Counted from the stretch's first letter, positions 33,549 to 46,855 are shown. The stretch is 64,000 nucleotides of DNA from Whalleya microplaca (GCA_022497155.1 MU385745.1:124001-188000); one strand, 5' to 3'. Notes: generated from the letters alone by a model not told the origin. A program made the numbers and translations.

Positions 33549-34276
33549 TCAGATGGAGAGTTATAGCGGGATAACCTGTGAAAACTTGGAGGATGGTACC
33601 GTAAGTATTGAACATCACACCCCTTACATACAACATCTGTCGTACTTACAACCCCTACTAGCTACGTCGCCGCAGAGCGATATGATTTAAGGCAATGAAG
33701 TCAGCTGCTTAAAACTTTTACCAAGAAAAAGGCCCATGGACATCGCTTTCAGGAGAGGTAGGAAGCAAAGAAGTGTGCAGCAACCACGAAGAAAAGTGCA
33801 AAGGCTCGCAATAAATAATGAAGTGCCTTATGCGCTTTGCTATTATGCACATGCAATCCGTAGCCATATAAGGCATTATGGTGACATACCTATATATCAG
33901 GCTTCGCTTAACACTACATGTACATATGAACTACTGTACATGTAGTTGCATAGAAATATGCAAAGCATACGGAGTACAAAAGAGGGGAATGAACGGATGC
34001 ATAAGTAATAGTAGGACAATTTATGGATTATGCGGTTATCGATTACCCCACACAATTTCCCCAGGTTTAGCTACTGTACGGAATAGATCCTCAGATTCTC
34101 TTCAGACTCGGAGTTAAAACTTTTGGAGGCTTTTACAACGACACGACAATAATCCCCTCAATCTCTTGCGCGTTCTGCGACGGCCGAACTGCTGTGATAC
34201 GACAGCCACGGTTTTCTAGCGACGCCCTGTCCGTTCTTTTCTCTTTGAATTGTTGTATATCAAGCTTGAATTTAGC
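33549..34276. other. Intergenic, AT-rich
   Basis: No gene is seen. The last part is the promoter of the AIM11-like gene. Confidence 0.5.
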
Positions 34277-34882
34277 ATGTGGTCCTTCGGCACAACGATG
34301 ACCATGGCCACAGATAAAGAGTCCTCTAAACAGTCTCACGTTGAATCTCAACCTCCTCAGCAACCTGCTCAGGAACCTTCTCAGCAACCGCCCCAATCTC
34401 TTCAGTCACCCCAATCCGCTCAAAACATGCAAGCTTCACGCGAACCCATGCCGCCGATATTATCACCACGTTCACTGAAACAGCTGGGCTTTTTCTTCGC
34501 CGGCGCCGGCTTCCTCAGTCTCTCAATAGTCATCACGAGACGGGCCGTGGCCCGGAGAATCCTTGCTACGATTCCCAAATTCTTCGAACAAAGCAATCAC
34601 CCTCCCAGCGACATACAAACCGAGGGTTCCCTCATAGCTTTTGATGCTCTCAGGCTAGCAACGCTCAATGTGATAGGCTTTGGCATAATGGGCACTGGGG
34701 GCATCGCATGGGCTTTCAATATTTCCGGAGTTGACGATTTGAGAAGGATGACTCATCGATCCATGGGTCTGGCTGAAGGCCACACTGACGAGGACGCAGA
34801 GAGAGCGGTCGAAGAATGGGTGGCCAAAATCCTGGGGCATAAAGAACAGGTGGTGAAAGCACCCTCGAAGAAGGATGACTAA
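34277..34882 (+). CDS. AIM11: AIM11-like mitochondrial membrane protein
   Basis: Aim11 (altered inheritance of mitochondria 11) is a small fungal mitochondrial membrane protein of unknown mechanism. This single-exon gene encodes 201 aa. A long Gln/Ser/Pro-rich N-terminal extension (about 15-60) precedes the conserved core. The core has a first hydrophobic segment, LGFFFAGAGFLSLSIVITRR, then the family-like ARRILATIPKFFEQSN, and a second segment, TLNVIGFGIMGTGGIAWAFN. The acidic ISGVDDLRRMTHRSMG region follows. Two spans separated by a soluble loop match the family. In-frame ATGs at 34277, 34298 and 34304 make the exact start uncertain. Confidence 0.8.
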   Translation: MWSFGTTMTMATDKESSKQSHVESQPPQQPAQEPSQQPPQSLQSPQSAQNMQASREPMPPILSPRSLKQLGFFFAGAGFLSLSIVITRRAVARRILATIPKFFEQSNHPPSDIQTEGSLIAFDALRLATLNVIGFGIMGTGGIAWAFNISGVDDLRRMTHRSMGLAEGHTDEDAERAVEEWVAKILGHKEQVVKAPSKKDD

Positions 34883-35788
34883 ATGAGTCGTTGCGAGGTA
34901 ATTCCACATGGCAGCGAATCGGTTTCACAGCCAAACGCGTTCATGTCAATCGTCATCAACGACTATAACGGTTCGGTCCTCTGCTCTAGACATTCCATCA
35001 AGGTGCCAACTTGTCAATGATTGGAGGCCTACCTGTGCTGAGCGTCTCCTCTCGGTCAAGTCAGGTGCTGATCCCCGCAAGCCACAAATGCTTAGCCTGT
35101 ATTGTGTATGAGGCCCGCATAGGGTCTAGCAACGCACAGTGTGTCGTGACTATATTAGTCTTACTCGAACGCCTCGTCGTCTTAGTGTTATGCACAGCTT
35201 GCCGTAAGAGAATTCTGGCCCATCTCACTTCCGCATCCTGCTTGCTAGGCTAGGCTTCGGTTTATCCGTGAGATGGCATTTCCGCGTCGTCCGGGTACCT
35301 AGGTGCCTATCTGGCTGCTGCTGCTGGTCAAATTCTGTTGACAGACGCCCCTCTAGTCGTTAGAATCACTGAGTGGAATCACTCCCATATAGCCATATTA
35401 ACCACACTCCGTTACCACGGAACTGGGTCACACTCACCTCTTGCTTTGCAGGATCTGTCTCCAACTGCAGGTGAAGCCCCCATCTTGTCCTACGCTGCAA
35501 ATGTGTTGGTCGCGGTCGAAGATGCTTGAGGTCTCGGGGTGTTTCATGCCTTGAATGCCAGCTTTCCCCTATAAGTGCTTCTTTTGGCCTTGCATGCGTT
35601 CATCTGGGGGTGGAACACGCGGAGAAACCCGCATAGATGTTACATGCGGCACTTGACTTGAGCTACTTCCAGATATGGCATTTGCAATCCCTGAAACCCA
35701 TCTATATTGAGCTCCGGAGACCCATTAAAGTCAATGGCAGTTTCACAGGCGGTTCTCGGTGACCTACTATGAGAACTAGCTAACTGCT
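34883..35788. other. Intergenic region
   Basis: About 0.9 kb. GGTACCTAGGTGCC near 35295 carries the recurring CCTAGG core. No gene is seen. Confidence 0.5.
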
Positions 35789-37145
35789 ATGGCTCGCTAT
35801 CATATTCCGGTGCGCAACTATCGGTGGTCTCGTGATAATATCACCGTCCAGTCTCCTATTTTGAATCGGAACTTTCTTACGTTGGCCTCGGCTCTGGTCA
35901 TACGACCATTCAAAGGCACCAACGAGCAAGAACCGCGGATTATAAAAACCGCCACCGAGCTAAAAGACGACATTCCTAGTGAACAGTACGAAGCTGAGGC
36001 CCATGGGGTCTTCGTCCCCGTAAATTCGCCCAATATCCACAATTATCCCGTCTGGGTGACGGGATGTAAAGAAAACAAAATCCCCGTCGTAAATCTGACG
36101 ACGTTCGAGGCTTTCGACGCTTCTATACAGCAGATCTGCTGGGTTCCAGGTTTCGAGGCACCCGACCATAGCTTGCATACTGTACTAGGCGCCCCGCAGA
36201 GAATCGCAGGCGGAGTGAAGGTGTTGACCATCAGACAACAGCTTGGTCCTCCAAGGAAGGTCGAATTCAACCTCATCGATCATCGCACGCTTCTTAGCTA
36301 CGACCTTATTGGAGCTGCCCGAAAGAAGGCGCTGTTCAAGGAACATCTGCGAGCCATTCGAGCCAGCTCTAAGCCATCACCACCAAAGTCCCCTCCAAAT
36401 ACCGAACGTATACCTTTGTCGCCGAGCCAAAGCCCAAAGAGCCAGAGTTCTCTAGGAGAAAGAGAAATCCTCGACTATGACTTCGACTCCAGTGACGATG
36501 AGTCGTTGTATCACAAGCCAAAGTACACTCCGCTAGTGGATGATTCAAGTGTACATGACCTATCATATTTATTTTCGCAGTGGGTGAGAAGTTGACTTTA
36601 ATTGACAGTGTCGATACATATGTGACTGCAAATATGCCGCCCTGCGGCCAACCTACTTCAGCCCACGCCCGCCCCACCGACACGTCCAGGACCACGAGTG
36701 TGCCCTAGGCGCGGCGCACACCAAGCACTGCATATTCGCGGACCACGCGCCGTCCGTCTGCGTGATCCCCAGCTCCGGCGAGCCGCACGAGCACTGCGTC
36801 GAGTCCCTGGACGTGCTGCAGTCCGAGCTCGAGCGGTCCTTCGGGCGCTACTGCTGCGCGGACGCCGAGGGCCTGCTCGTCGGCACCGAGGACCAGGCGA
36901 CGGACGACTTCGGCTTCGCGGACGCCCCGCTGCCCTCGCTCGAATCGCCGCCCCCGACGCCGCAGGCCGACCCCGGCGAGCAGATGATGCTGCTCGACGG
37001 CTGCGAGCCCGAGGCCGCGGAGCTGGATCGCCTGCCCGAAACGTGTTTCGCGCCCGCGCCGCCCGTGATGGAGGGGTCGATCTGGAGTCTGAGGGTCGAC
37101 CGCAATACGTATATATCGCCTGAGCCACAGGACGGGTGGTTCTAG
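35789..37145 (+). CDS. Orphan protein, possibly two exons of different composition
   Basis: Exon 1 (35789-36579) is an open frame of 263 codons. A GTGGGT donor and an acceptor TACTTCAG at 36661 join it in phase to 36662-37145, for 424 aa in all. The N-terminal part (MARYHIPVRNYRWSRDNITV) has a folded look, with HGVFVPVNSPNIHNYPVWVT and KVEFNLIDHRTLLSYDLIGA. It then becomes a Ser/Pro-rich disordered region. The second part has clustered Cys/His (ECALGAAHTKHCIFADHAP, EPHEHC, RYCCADAEG) and an acidic, Pro-rich tail. I recognise neither half. Exon 2 is far richer in G+C at third positions than exon 1. The pieces could also be two genes, or exon 1 could simply end at its own TGA at 36593-36595. 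Confidence 0.5.
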
Positions 37146-37921
37146 CACGACGAGAAACGTAGCGAGGAACTACCAGTGGAGATGGGAGTCTGAGATGTCA
37201 GATGGCTACAAGTGCATAGGCATATACAGCGAGAGAGTGCTCTTTTCCTCGCATACACAGATGCATGGGGGCGGCAAATATCTTTTCAGTTTTCTCTTCA
37301 TTCCACGTGGATAAGTCATTGTCTATCCACGATTTGGCGTTGTCAACAACTCAGGTTTCGCTCTGATTATGGAGAATTGGCATGAAAAGCATATTCTTGG
37401 TGCCATCTATGGCTGCCATGATGACCAGGGAGAGACATAGGGGATGTTGCTTATGTAAACATATTAGTGTTCGTATTAGTCCTATGGGTTACAATGCATT
37501 ACGGTACTGGAGGTTGAGTTCAGGTGAGCTGACGGTCGAAACAAGATTTTCAATCTATAAGATATTTAGTTTTCATGAATTGATAGCTTTTGGTTTTTCT
37601 GTCCAACAATGCTATGCCTAGGTATTTAATAAAAGTTCTCATCAGGGGAGAATTCAATAGGCGAATATTGACGTTGAATGTTGAAGTTATACATAATATA
37701 CGTACCTTATTATGCAGCGACGATAAGATAAGCAGCTTGGTGGGAGGAGGGGTTAATTGAAGACTTTTGGAGGGGCACCCGACGTCCCTGGATTTTTTTG
37801 TCCGGTTACCTAAGTACATAGCTAATTGCATATGTAAGTCACACCAACGTTGACTCAACACCAGCACATGAGACTGATATGCCAATATAACAGACAGCTC
37901 TCCTAAGTCCGACGCGCCAAC
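37146..37921. other. Intergenic, promoter of LeuRS
   Basis: AT-rich spacer with a CCTAGGTATT motif near 37618. No gene is seen. Confidence 0.5.
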
Positions 37922-40900
37922 ATGGCTACCGTGGATTCAAAGACAGGCGCTAAGCCTGCTGCTCCTAAGATGGAGAATGTGAGCTTGTCTTTTTTTATTA
38001 CTTATTATTCGTATGCCCAGGCCCAGGCCCAACTAACAAGTTGAAGACAGAGAAGCGTGACACCCTCATCGCCGACGAGGTTCGTTTCCAAGAGGAGTGG
38101 GCGAACAGCAAGCTCTTCGAACAGAATGCGCCCGGCCCGAACGATGGCGAACAGGACAAGTTCTACGCGACAATGGCGTATCCCTACATGAACGGGACCC
38201 TCCACGCCGGCCATGCTTTCACCTGGAGCAAGGTCGAGTTCATGATCGGGTTTGCACGCATGCAGGGCAAGCGGACTCTCTTCCCCCAAGGCTATCACTG
38301 CACGGGCATGCCGATAAAAGCGGCCGCCGACAAGTTAGCGCGGGAGGTCGAGATGTTTGGCCAGAACTTCGAGGCCGGTCCCATTGGCGACCTCACCCTG
38401 AAGGAGAAGACCGACCCAGCAAATTCCGACATCACCAAGTTTGCCGGCGGCAAGAGTAAGGTGGCGGCCAAGACGGGCGGAGCCAAGTATCAGTTTGAAG
38501 TCTGTCGCCCTCCTCCTTTGCCCATGCTTGCGGGTTGTTAATCTAGGTACAGATCATGCTCTCTCTCGGCATCCCCATCGACGAGATCCACAAGTTTTCC
38601 GATCCTGACTACTGGCTCCGCGTCTTCCCTCAGAAATGCGAGGCCGATCTCCGCAGTATCGGCGCCCGCGTCGACTGGCGGAGATCGATGGTGACCACGC
38701 CCGCCAACCCGTTCTACGACAGTTTCGTGCGCTGGCAGATGAATCGCCTGAAGAGCCTGAACAAGATAAAATTCGGCAAGCGCCACACGGTGTATAGTCC
38801 CAAGGACGGTCAGGCCTGTTTAGATCACGATCGAAGCAGCGGAGAAGGTGTCACTGTGCAAGAATACGTCGCTGTCAAGCTGAAGGCCTTGGAGTGGTCC
38901 GACAAGGCGAAGCAGGTCATCGGGGACAAGATCCCTGCTGATGCAGATGTCTACTTCACTCCAGCTACCCTTCGCCCAGAGACCATGTATGGCCAGACGT
39001 GCTGTTTTGTAGGGCCAAGTTTGTCGTATGGGATTTTCGAAGTCCCGAAGGACGGCGGGAAGTCCGAATACTACGTGTGCAGCGAGCGTTCCGCCCGAAA
39101 CATGGCATACCAGGGCGTCTTCCCCTGGGGCGAGTTCCACCAAGTTGTGAGTATCCTTGGCTCGGATGTGGTTGGTACACTTGTCAATGCCCCCCTCTCC
39201 GTCCACGATAAGGGGGTCCGTATTCTACCCATGGAGACGGTAAAGCTGGCGAAGGGTACCGGTGTCGTTACCTGTGTCCCATCTGATAGCCCGGACGATT
39301 ATGCAACTGTCGTAGAACTCGCGAAGAAACCCGATTTCTACGGTATTCAGAAAGAGTGGGTTGATAAAGAGATTCTCCCCATCGTTCAGACGCCCTCATC
39401 CGACCTCATTGCGAAATACCTCTACGAAAAACTAAAGATCAACTCGCCCAAGGATGCCAAGCAGCTTGCCGACGCGAAAGAGCAGGCCTACAAAGAGGGT
39501 TTCTACCAGGGCGTCATGTTATACGGTGACTTCAAGGGTCTGCCGGTCCAGGAAGCCAAGCCGTTGGTTAGAAAGCAACTGCTGGATTCTGGAGATGCAT
39601 TTGTCTATGCCGAACCTGATGGCTTAGTCATCAGCAGATCGGGAGACGAATGTGTGGCGGCATTCCTTGACCAGTGGTACTTCAACTACGGATCGGCTGC
39701 GAACGGAGGCGATGAAGAATGGTATCAGAAGGCGAAAAGTGCCGTTGAAGCGAATGATGTCAATTGTTTCTACCCAGAAGCAAAGCATGCCTTTGAGCAA
39801 GCTCTAGATTGGCTAGGGCAGTGGGCTTGCACTCGCTCCTTTGGTCTCGGTAGCAAGCTACCCTGGGACCCGACACAGTTAGTCGAGAGCTTGTCTGACA
39901 GCTCGGTCTATATGGCATACTACACCGTAAGCCAGTTTTTGCACGGGGATATTTACGGCAAGACGCCCGGCATATCGTCGAAGCCAATCTCACCAGAGCA
40001 GATGACTGATGATGTATGGGACTACATCTTCCGGCGTGTCGAAACGGTTTCTAGCGAAATTCCAGGTGAAGATCTCGAGGCGATGAGGAGGGAGTTCTCG
40101 TACTGGTACGGTCTGGACGCGCGAATCTCCGGCAAGGACTTGATCAACAACCATCTAATGTTCTTCCTTTACCACCACGTAGCGCTCTTCGATAAGCCAT
40201 ACTGGCCAAGGGCGATCCGCGTGAACGGCCATCTCACGCTCAACGGAGAGAAGATGTCGAAATCAACAGGAAATTTCCTTACTCTGAGGGACGCGGTCGA
40301 GAAGTACGGGGCCGACGCGACGAGAATCTCTCTGTCAGACGCTGGTGACGGAATCGAGGACGCCAACCTCGAGGAAACGGTCGCCAACGCAACGATTTTG
40401 CGACTGTACGAGCTGAGAAAGTGGTGCCAGGAGACGATCAACGATGAGTCGCTGAGAAGCGGCGAATTGCTTCAGTTTGATAAGATGTTTTCGAACGAGT
40501 TGGACATATTAGTCGTAGAGACGAGAAATCATTACGAAGCCACTTTCTTCAAACTGGCGCTGAAGTCTGGCTTCTACGATCTCGTGAGTCTGCCAACGGG
40601 GATTTTCTTGTCTTTTTGGTTGCTAACAAATATTAAAATCTAGACTGCCTCTCGAGACTGGTACCGAGACATCACCAAGGCCTCAGGCATTGGCATGCAT
40701 CGCGATCTCGTGAAACGTTATATCGAATTACAAGCGCTTCTCCTCACTCCCATGTAAGTTACATATATCCTTTTTGAGCAACATGGTTCATCCTAACCTA
40801 GCAACAGAGCGCCTCATTTCAGCGAGTACCTGTACCGTGACGTTCTCAAGCACAGCGACAGCATCCAAAATGCGCGCTATCCCGAAGCTACGCCAGGAGA

Positions 40901-41481
40901 CCCGGCTATAACTGCCGCACGCAACTACTTGCGGAATGTAAGCAGATGCAACCCATTTACACACACGAGAACCAATATTAACGAGATTACAGGTTTCATC
41001 CAGCATCACGGCAGCCGAAGGCCAACAGGCCAAGAAGCTCGCCAAGGGCAAGGCGGCAGTCTTCGACCCGAAGCAGCCGAAGCGGCTGACTATCTTCGTG
41101 GCGAACGCCTTCCCGGCGTGGCAGGACAAGTGCATCGACCTGGTGGCGCGGGACCACGCGGCCAACGGCACGGTGGACACCAAGGCGGTGGCGAAGCACG
41201 TCGACAAGCCGGACATGAAGAAGGCGATGCCCTTCATCCAGCTGCTGAAGAAGCGCCTCGACGCCGGCGAGACCCCCCGCGACGTCTTCGAGCGCCGCCT
41301 GCCCTTCGACGAGGCCGCCACGCTCGCCGAGATCATCCCCAGCCTCAAGCAGACCATCCCGAAGCTGCAGTCCGTTGACATCACCGTCACGGGGCCGGAT
41401 CAGGCCAAGGATTTGCCGCAGATGGCGGCGGCGGCGACGCCGGGGAATCCGACGTTCTTCTTCGAGAACATCTCGTCGTGA
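37922..41481 (+). CDS. CDC60: Cytosolic leucyl-tRNA synthetase
   Basis: This enzyme charges tRNA-Leu with leucine in the cytosol. In yeast it also signals leucine to TORC1. There are six exons (37922-37978, 38041-38499, 38547-40583, 40644-40753, 40808-40937, 40993-41481), all in phase, giving 1093 aa. The class I signatures are present: the HIGH-type HAGH at 74-77 (MNGTLHAGHAF) and KMSKS at 741-745 (LNGEKMSKSTGNF). The large insert between them contains the editing (CP1) domain, with TLRPETMYGQTCCFVGP and GTGVVTCVPSDSPDDYA. Tandem YHCTGMPIKAAADKLARE and QALDWLGQWACTRSFG blocks match eukaryotic cytosolic enzymes. There is no mitochondrial presequence. The C-terminal domain, largely encoded by exon 6, is clearly more GC-rich than the central exon. 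Confidence 0.96.
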
Positions 41482-43350
41482 GAGAAGTCAATGGGGAAAA
41501 AATTAGAAAAGGAAGAAGTAAAAAAAACGGGAAGAAGATGGAAGGGGGAGATAGGTAGGGAGGTAGGTTCTCTGACATGTGGGACAGGTCTCGGCTGTTT
41601 GTGTAGACGGATATGCGGATGTCCCGTAAATAGGGCACTTGCGATGTCTTAGAAAAGAAAGAAATGATTAGATCTTCCTACGATGAGATGTGTGATTATT
41701 AAGTAAATTCATGATCAAGTGTTCATACTTCCGGGTATATATATCCCTCTACGTACGGGCTATATCGGGTAGCCAGGTCCTCATCTACGACGAACAACCT
41801 ATTACCGCCGACAGTCGCGCCTGATATCAGTTGCTCATGCGCAGCATGGCGTTTCTCAGTCGAGACAACTTCATCACCTCAGGCTTCAGAGGTCCATGTG
41901 GACTTTCTCCCGTGTCTTGTTATCACATGTATATTCGCCTTTGATTATCATCTTAAGGTGTCTCACAATCGATGTTTTAGGTATACGATCGTGAGATTTC
42001 TCATTGAAGGCTTTATTTACACTGGGTTCACGAGTTTATATATACTGTAAGACCAATATATACCCCTTTAATTCGTTATATTCAAAAACCAAAGAGTCGA
42101 TATTCTACGCAGCTTGTAAATTTGTCATTAATGGGTTTGCCTGCGCCAGGTACATCAACAAACGTTGTGAACTCATGAAGCTCTCTGGGTTAGCAGCTGG
42201 AAAAGTTCACTCCATTTGAGTATAAATCAGAGAGGAGAGGAGTTGTGAGAACTACTGCCGCCACGTATATATGAAAAACATCGTATCTTATATCCTAACC
42301 TCGAATACTCACTCATCTCGTCTCCTGATTTTCTGTAGCTGTATCACAAATAAACATATGTAGACATAGCTTGATCTCTTTTGAAGGACAAGAATGCTAG
42401 AGTGCCTATAGTGTGTTCTCACTATGCAATTTTACTATTGCTTTCCTAAGCGCATATTCCTGTAATCCTTCGTCGTTGAATTGTCGACATTCTCTTAGAT
42501 GGACATTGATATGTCTGTCTCGGTCTCTCACTTATATTTACTCTCATATCGACTCACTTACCCACAAACACGCACTTCACACTCTCTGCCCACATCCCAC
42601 CCTCACTTTATTTACCAGGCTCAACCAAATCACATACAATGAGAGTGAGAAGAGAGCAACAAATCCTCTACCCGGTTCTACAGACATATAAACACCTTGT
42701 TATCCACCTATCTCGAATACAAGGATTTCGTAGTTAAGATCTCCAGCCCGTAGAGAGGATATATATACAAATATATCTGGAATAGTGTATTCTCACCTAC
42801 CCAAGTAGTTCAGGATCTCTAATGGAATACTTGCGAAAACTATTATCCCTTCTCAGATTACAAACAGATGCATACGCTTACCCATGTCGTTTTAAAGCCC
42901 TTACACCCCGCAACAAACTACAGTTATAAGATCACCAGGTGCTCCATAGCTAGTCTGAAGTCGATGGAATTGCATTGAATATGATATTGCTCCCCGCTCT
43001 ATATGTACGTCCATGCAAAAATACATCAGCTCAAGCAGTTCAATTACAGTAAATGCATATATCCAATGAAGTCGCTGTCTACTGATACGTAAACATGTTT
43101 TCATGGAATCAGTCCAGCTAAGACTGCAACTGACGTCCCATGATTTTGAGCCACAATCACATCCCTAGCTGTGATATGCTATAGTCTCAGTATGAGACTG
43201 TCTCCGGCACCAACAGAGTGCCGTGCAGCTTAACTGGAACCGCTAAGTAGTGATTCTTGCAGCCCTCAAGTTACACACCACACAAATGCACTGCCTCTCG
43301 CTCATGCGCATTCGTCAATACCCTCGCAATGGGCCACCAAGCGATCTCCT
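41482..43350. other. Convergent intergenic region, AT-rich
   Basis: About 1.9 kb between the 3' ends of LeuRS and pantothenate kinase. It has AT-rich stretches and CT-rich stretches. No gene, tRNA or clear mobile element is seen. Confidence 0.45.
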
Positions 43351-44948
43351 TCAACACACAGCCTCCTCATCCGCCTCGATCCCGACCCTCAACCTCTGCC
43401 GGGCCTCCAGGCCCTCGCCCTCGTCGAAGCTGCCCCGGCGGCCCCAGTTGCGGGGCTGGTGCTTCAGGAACGCGCCGACGGCGCCGAGGTAGCCCTCGTG
43501 GCGCAGGAAGTAGGCCTGCTTCTGGCCCTTGCTCCAGAACTTGATGGCGTAGCTCAGCGTGTTCATGGTCTGCGGGTGTCCGCGGATGAAGGACCCGCCG
43601 AAGTAGATGTGCGAGAGCCCGTGCACCTGCGACTGCAGGTACGCGATCTGCCCGATGTTGTTGCTGATGGCGTAGAGGAGCGACCGCGAGATGTCGGCGC
43701 TGGTGAATCGGGAGCGCGCGATCTCGCTCGCTTTGGATGGCGTTGGAGCGTGTTGCGCCTGTGAAGATGGGGCAGCTGCTGAGGAGGAAGCTTCGTGTGA
43801 CTTCTGCTGTCGGTGATGATCGTCGCCGTTGGACAGCCCGCCCATGTCTTCGGCCTCGTTTTCTGCCTCCCGCTTCATGCGGAAAACTTTACCGAAAGAG
43901 CTGGCAATCGTGGTGCTTTTCAGCCCGATCTTGCCATAATCTGCGCCGTAAATGTCGCCAACTAACATATCGACTTTGGCGTTGTCGCCATGCGCCGCCA
44001 TGTCCAACATCTCATCGAAAGATTCCGCGGGCGTGAGAAGCGAAAGGATACCCCATAGGGTACCGCCTCCGAGTGATGTACCACCTACACGCTCATACGT
44101 CTGTGGTCCAGACACTTTTAGGATGCTGACGCCGGATCCTATATTCACGAGCATATAGGGGTATAGATCGGCCTTGGGGGAAGCAAAATGCATGGGATCG
44201 GTCTCGGAATAGGTAAAGACCTCCCGGGGTATCTCGGTAATGAAAAAATCAAGCCCTGTCCAGGTTAGGTTTCGCCCTCGCCCTCGGTTCGCGCAAAGCT
44301 CGACTAACCAATAATCAAACATTCCATTTCGTCCTCCCGTAGGACGTCAACGCCGAGCCGTTCCCGAATCCTATCGTAGAACTTATAAGCTCCACCCCCA
44401 GTAGCCATGACACATAGTTCGCCCGGTTTCGAGCCATTGAGCGCGAGCTGCTTGTCCTTCAGGTGTCGCATGTACTCGATACAATCGTCAATGCGATCGG
44501 TCTCGAACGACTGGAAGTTGAGTCTGCCGCCGGGATCGGTGCAGTGGGCTTCGCGGGAGAAGTAGACAAGCTTGGCTAGAGAGCCACCGATCTAAACACA
44601 CAAAGGTCAATCGCAACTCGGGAGTAGGTTGCGGCTTGCGACAGGGCTTACATCAACGGCAATATGGCTGACAACGGCAGTGTGATTCGGGAGCCGGATG
44701 TCCTTGGTCTCGTGATAGCTGGCGCTAGCGGAGCCATTGGCGGGAGTGCTAGGCTCAGGGCTATCAGCAATGAATGCGCCCTTGACATTGATCCGCACGG
44801 AACCGGGATGTATGATGGTGCTATCGATCTCGGCGGTGCTGGTCATCGTGCGCGGTCTTTTGGTGGCTTGTGATAAGGCGACGGCGTGCCCGTCACTGTC
44901 CCCATCTGCGACGGCAGCGGCTTCGGCTTGGTAGGTATCACCGGGCAT
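43351..44948 (-). CDS. Pantothenate kinase (eukaryotic type II)
   Basis: This enzyme phosphorylates pantothenate, the first and regulated step of coenzyme A synthesis. There are three exons (44948-44652, 44591-44309, 44255-43351), in phase, giving 494 aa. The ATPase/actin-like fold signs are HIAVDIGGSLAKLVYFSRE across the first intron, CVMATGGGAYKFYDRI, MLVNIGSGVSILKV, the glycine-rich GGTSLGGGTLWGILSLLT, and FGGSFIRGHPQTMNTLSYAI near the end. This order matches the PanK domain. An N-terminal extension of about 90 residues is disordered. A low-complexity insert (about 330-375, rich in Ser, Gln, His and Ala) sits between SFGKVFRMKRE and RFTSADISRSLLYAISNNIG. Confidence 0.94.
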
Positions 44949-46855
44949 CGCGCACCAGCGTACGGGATGGTGGAGAAGGGGGAGAAGGACAAGAAGGGGT
45001 TGCGAAGCTCGTGGATTGCTTACGCTTCTGCTGGCTCAGAAGCCCAAAGATAGAGCGGATCTAAGGCGGCATGAATTCGATCTGACTTCAGATCCGGATC
45101 TAGGGGATACATGTACTTGCTCGGGGGGGTCAATTGCGTGAAATAAGCGACAATAGGGTATTATTCTGTAAGTAGGTACAGAAATAGGTTGAATAAGTAA
45201 TAATAATAATAATTAAGAGTCAGAAGCCACAAGCGAACTGGTTTGATGGGGAACGAACTATATGATGGACCCCTCCGCCCCGGTTCAACAAATGAAATGT
45301 ACGGATCCCGTACGCATCAGGTACTGTCTTATCGATAAGCATTACTGTAACCTCGTGGGCTGCTCGTGCCACCGGGTACCCTTCGGGTCCTGCCCCAATC
45401 GTGTGGGCCTTGGGTAGCCGTCTACCCGAGGCTTATGCATCTACCTACCTATGTACCTTAAGTACATACCTAGCTACATCTAGTACATACGTACAGTTTC
45501 CTATATCATACCTAGGTAAATACATACATATACTCGCGATAAAATAGGCAACCCTCCGGTGGGCTTCATATTGCTCACGTAAGTTTGGGGGCATGAGCTT
45601 CCTAATTGAGCTGCCTTCGTCGGCGATACACAGTCGGGAACTGCCACACCACATATTACCTTAATCACATTACTTGCGTAGTACAATGGACTCGTTCAAT
45701 CTCGACTATTGAAATTGGTTAGACAGTTTCCTTTCGAGGCTGCTGTCAGGTTTTCCCCTAGTACTAACATGAGACTATTTCCATCTTGTCACACATGCGA
45801 ACTTGGTCTTCGTAGAAGGGCGGCAACTCTCAAGTTTTGAGGCTGGAAGTTCATATACGACAAAGACCGTGTTTGTGTAACTCGTCCTTTCTCCCAAGTA
45901 GGTTGAAAGGATTTACATTCGAGGACATCTGGACTGTCACGTATTTCTTGATGGGGAGGATGGAGGTGACTAGCGAAACATTCCTTGAGCCTGTGGCTAC
46001 ACATCAGGGTTGAAGGACCCTGTCATTGAAGACCACCGTAGCAGTGTTGAACTCTCCGTTGCTAAGATCAGGTGAAAAGTTGGTCAATAGGCTGCATGTC
46101 TTAGACTGGATTTGCTTCAATTTTTTGTGTCGCTGATTCTTCATTTCAAGCTCCTGTCATCGCCCAGCAAAGTCACCGCATACAAATGTTAGCAAGGTCA
46201 ATATACCTTCATCTATCCCCCTTATATCATCTCCATATACGGAATGACCTTAACCATATATCCCGGACACTGGATATCCTCAAGTAGAATATACGCTATC
46301 CATCTCATTTTTCAAGCCATACGTTGCTGTACAATGATGAGATTCCCTCAGGGGAAGAGATGGTGCCCTAAGTTGCAATGCTATTGTCTTCGAAGTGAAT
46401 AAAGGACTTGTCTTTTATCACCACATGGAAATTTCTTAGGGCTTTTTTGAATAACCATCGCTACTATTATCAACATCAATGCACAATGAAGCCATGTTGG
46501 CCTTCTCTACTCCGTGTCGGTTCAGGGGGCAGACTTTAGGTGCAGCATCCACACGCCTCATCACAGGTAAGCGCAGCCAGACAATATGTTGTGTTGATTG
46601 CATGTCCTGGTTGTTTCCTTACGATGTCTATTGATTCAACCTTCAAGTTTGCAAACAGTCGGCCTGTTATGAAACTATCGTCAGCGCCGGAGGGGGTTGT
46701 TCGCTGGCGAAACGAGTATATAAACTGCCTCGTCGGCGGCCCAATAGGCTGGAGAGAAATAGTCAAGTCATCCAGACAACTACCACAAACAAACCTGAAG
46801 CTTTTTACACCAACAACAATCATCAATCTATCTGAATCAAATACAGTTAGGAATC
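44949..46855. other. Intergenic region
   Basis: About 1.9 kb. The stretch 45440-45530 is dense in TACCTA/TAGGTA and GTACAT words (several CCTAGG-like palindromes). No gene is recognised. Confidence 0.45.

Noticed and set aside
36658..37148. Minus-strand and +2 frames opposite 36662-37145
   Set aside because: High GC leaves every frame open. Only the plus frame in phase with the 36580-36661 intron has clustered Cys/His and an acidic tail, though even that is uncertain.
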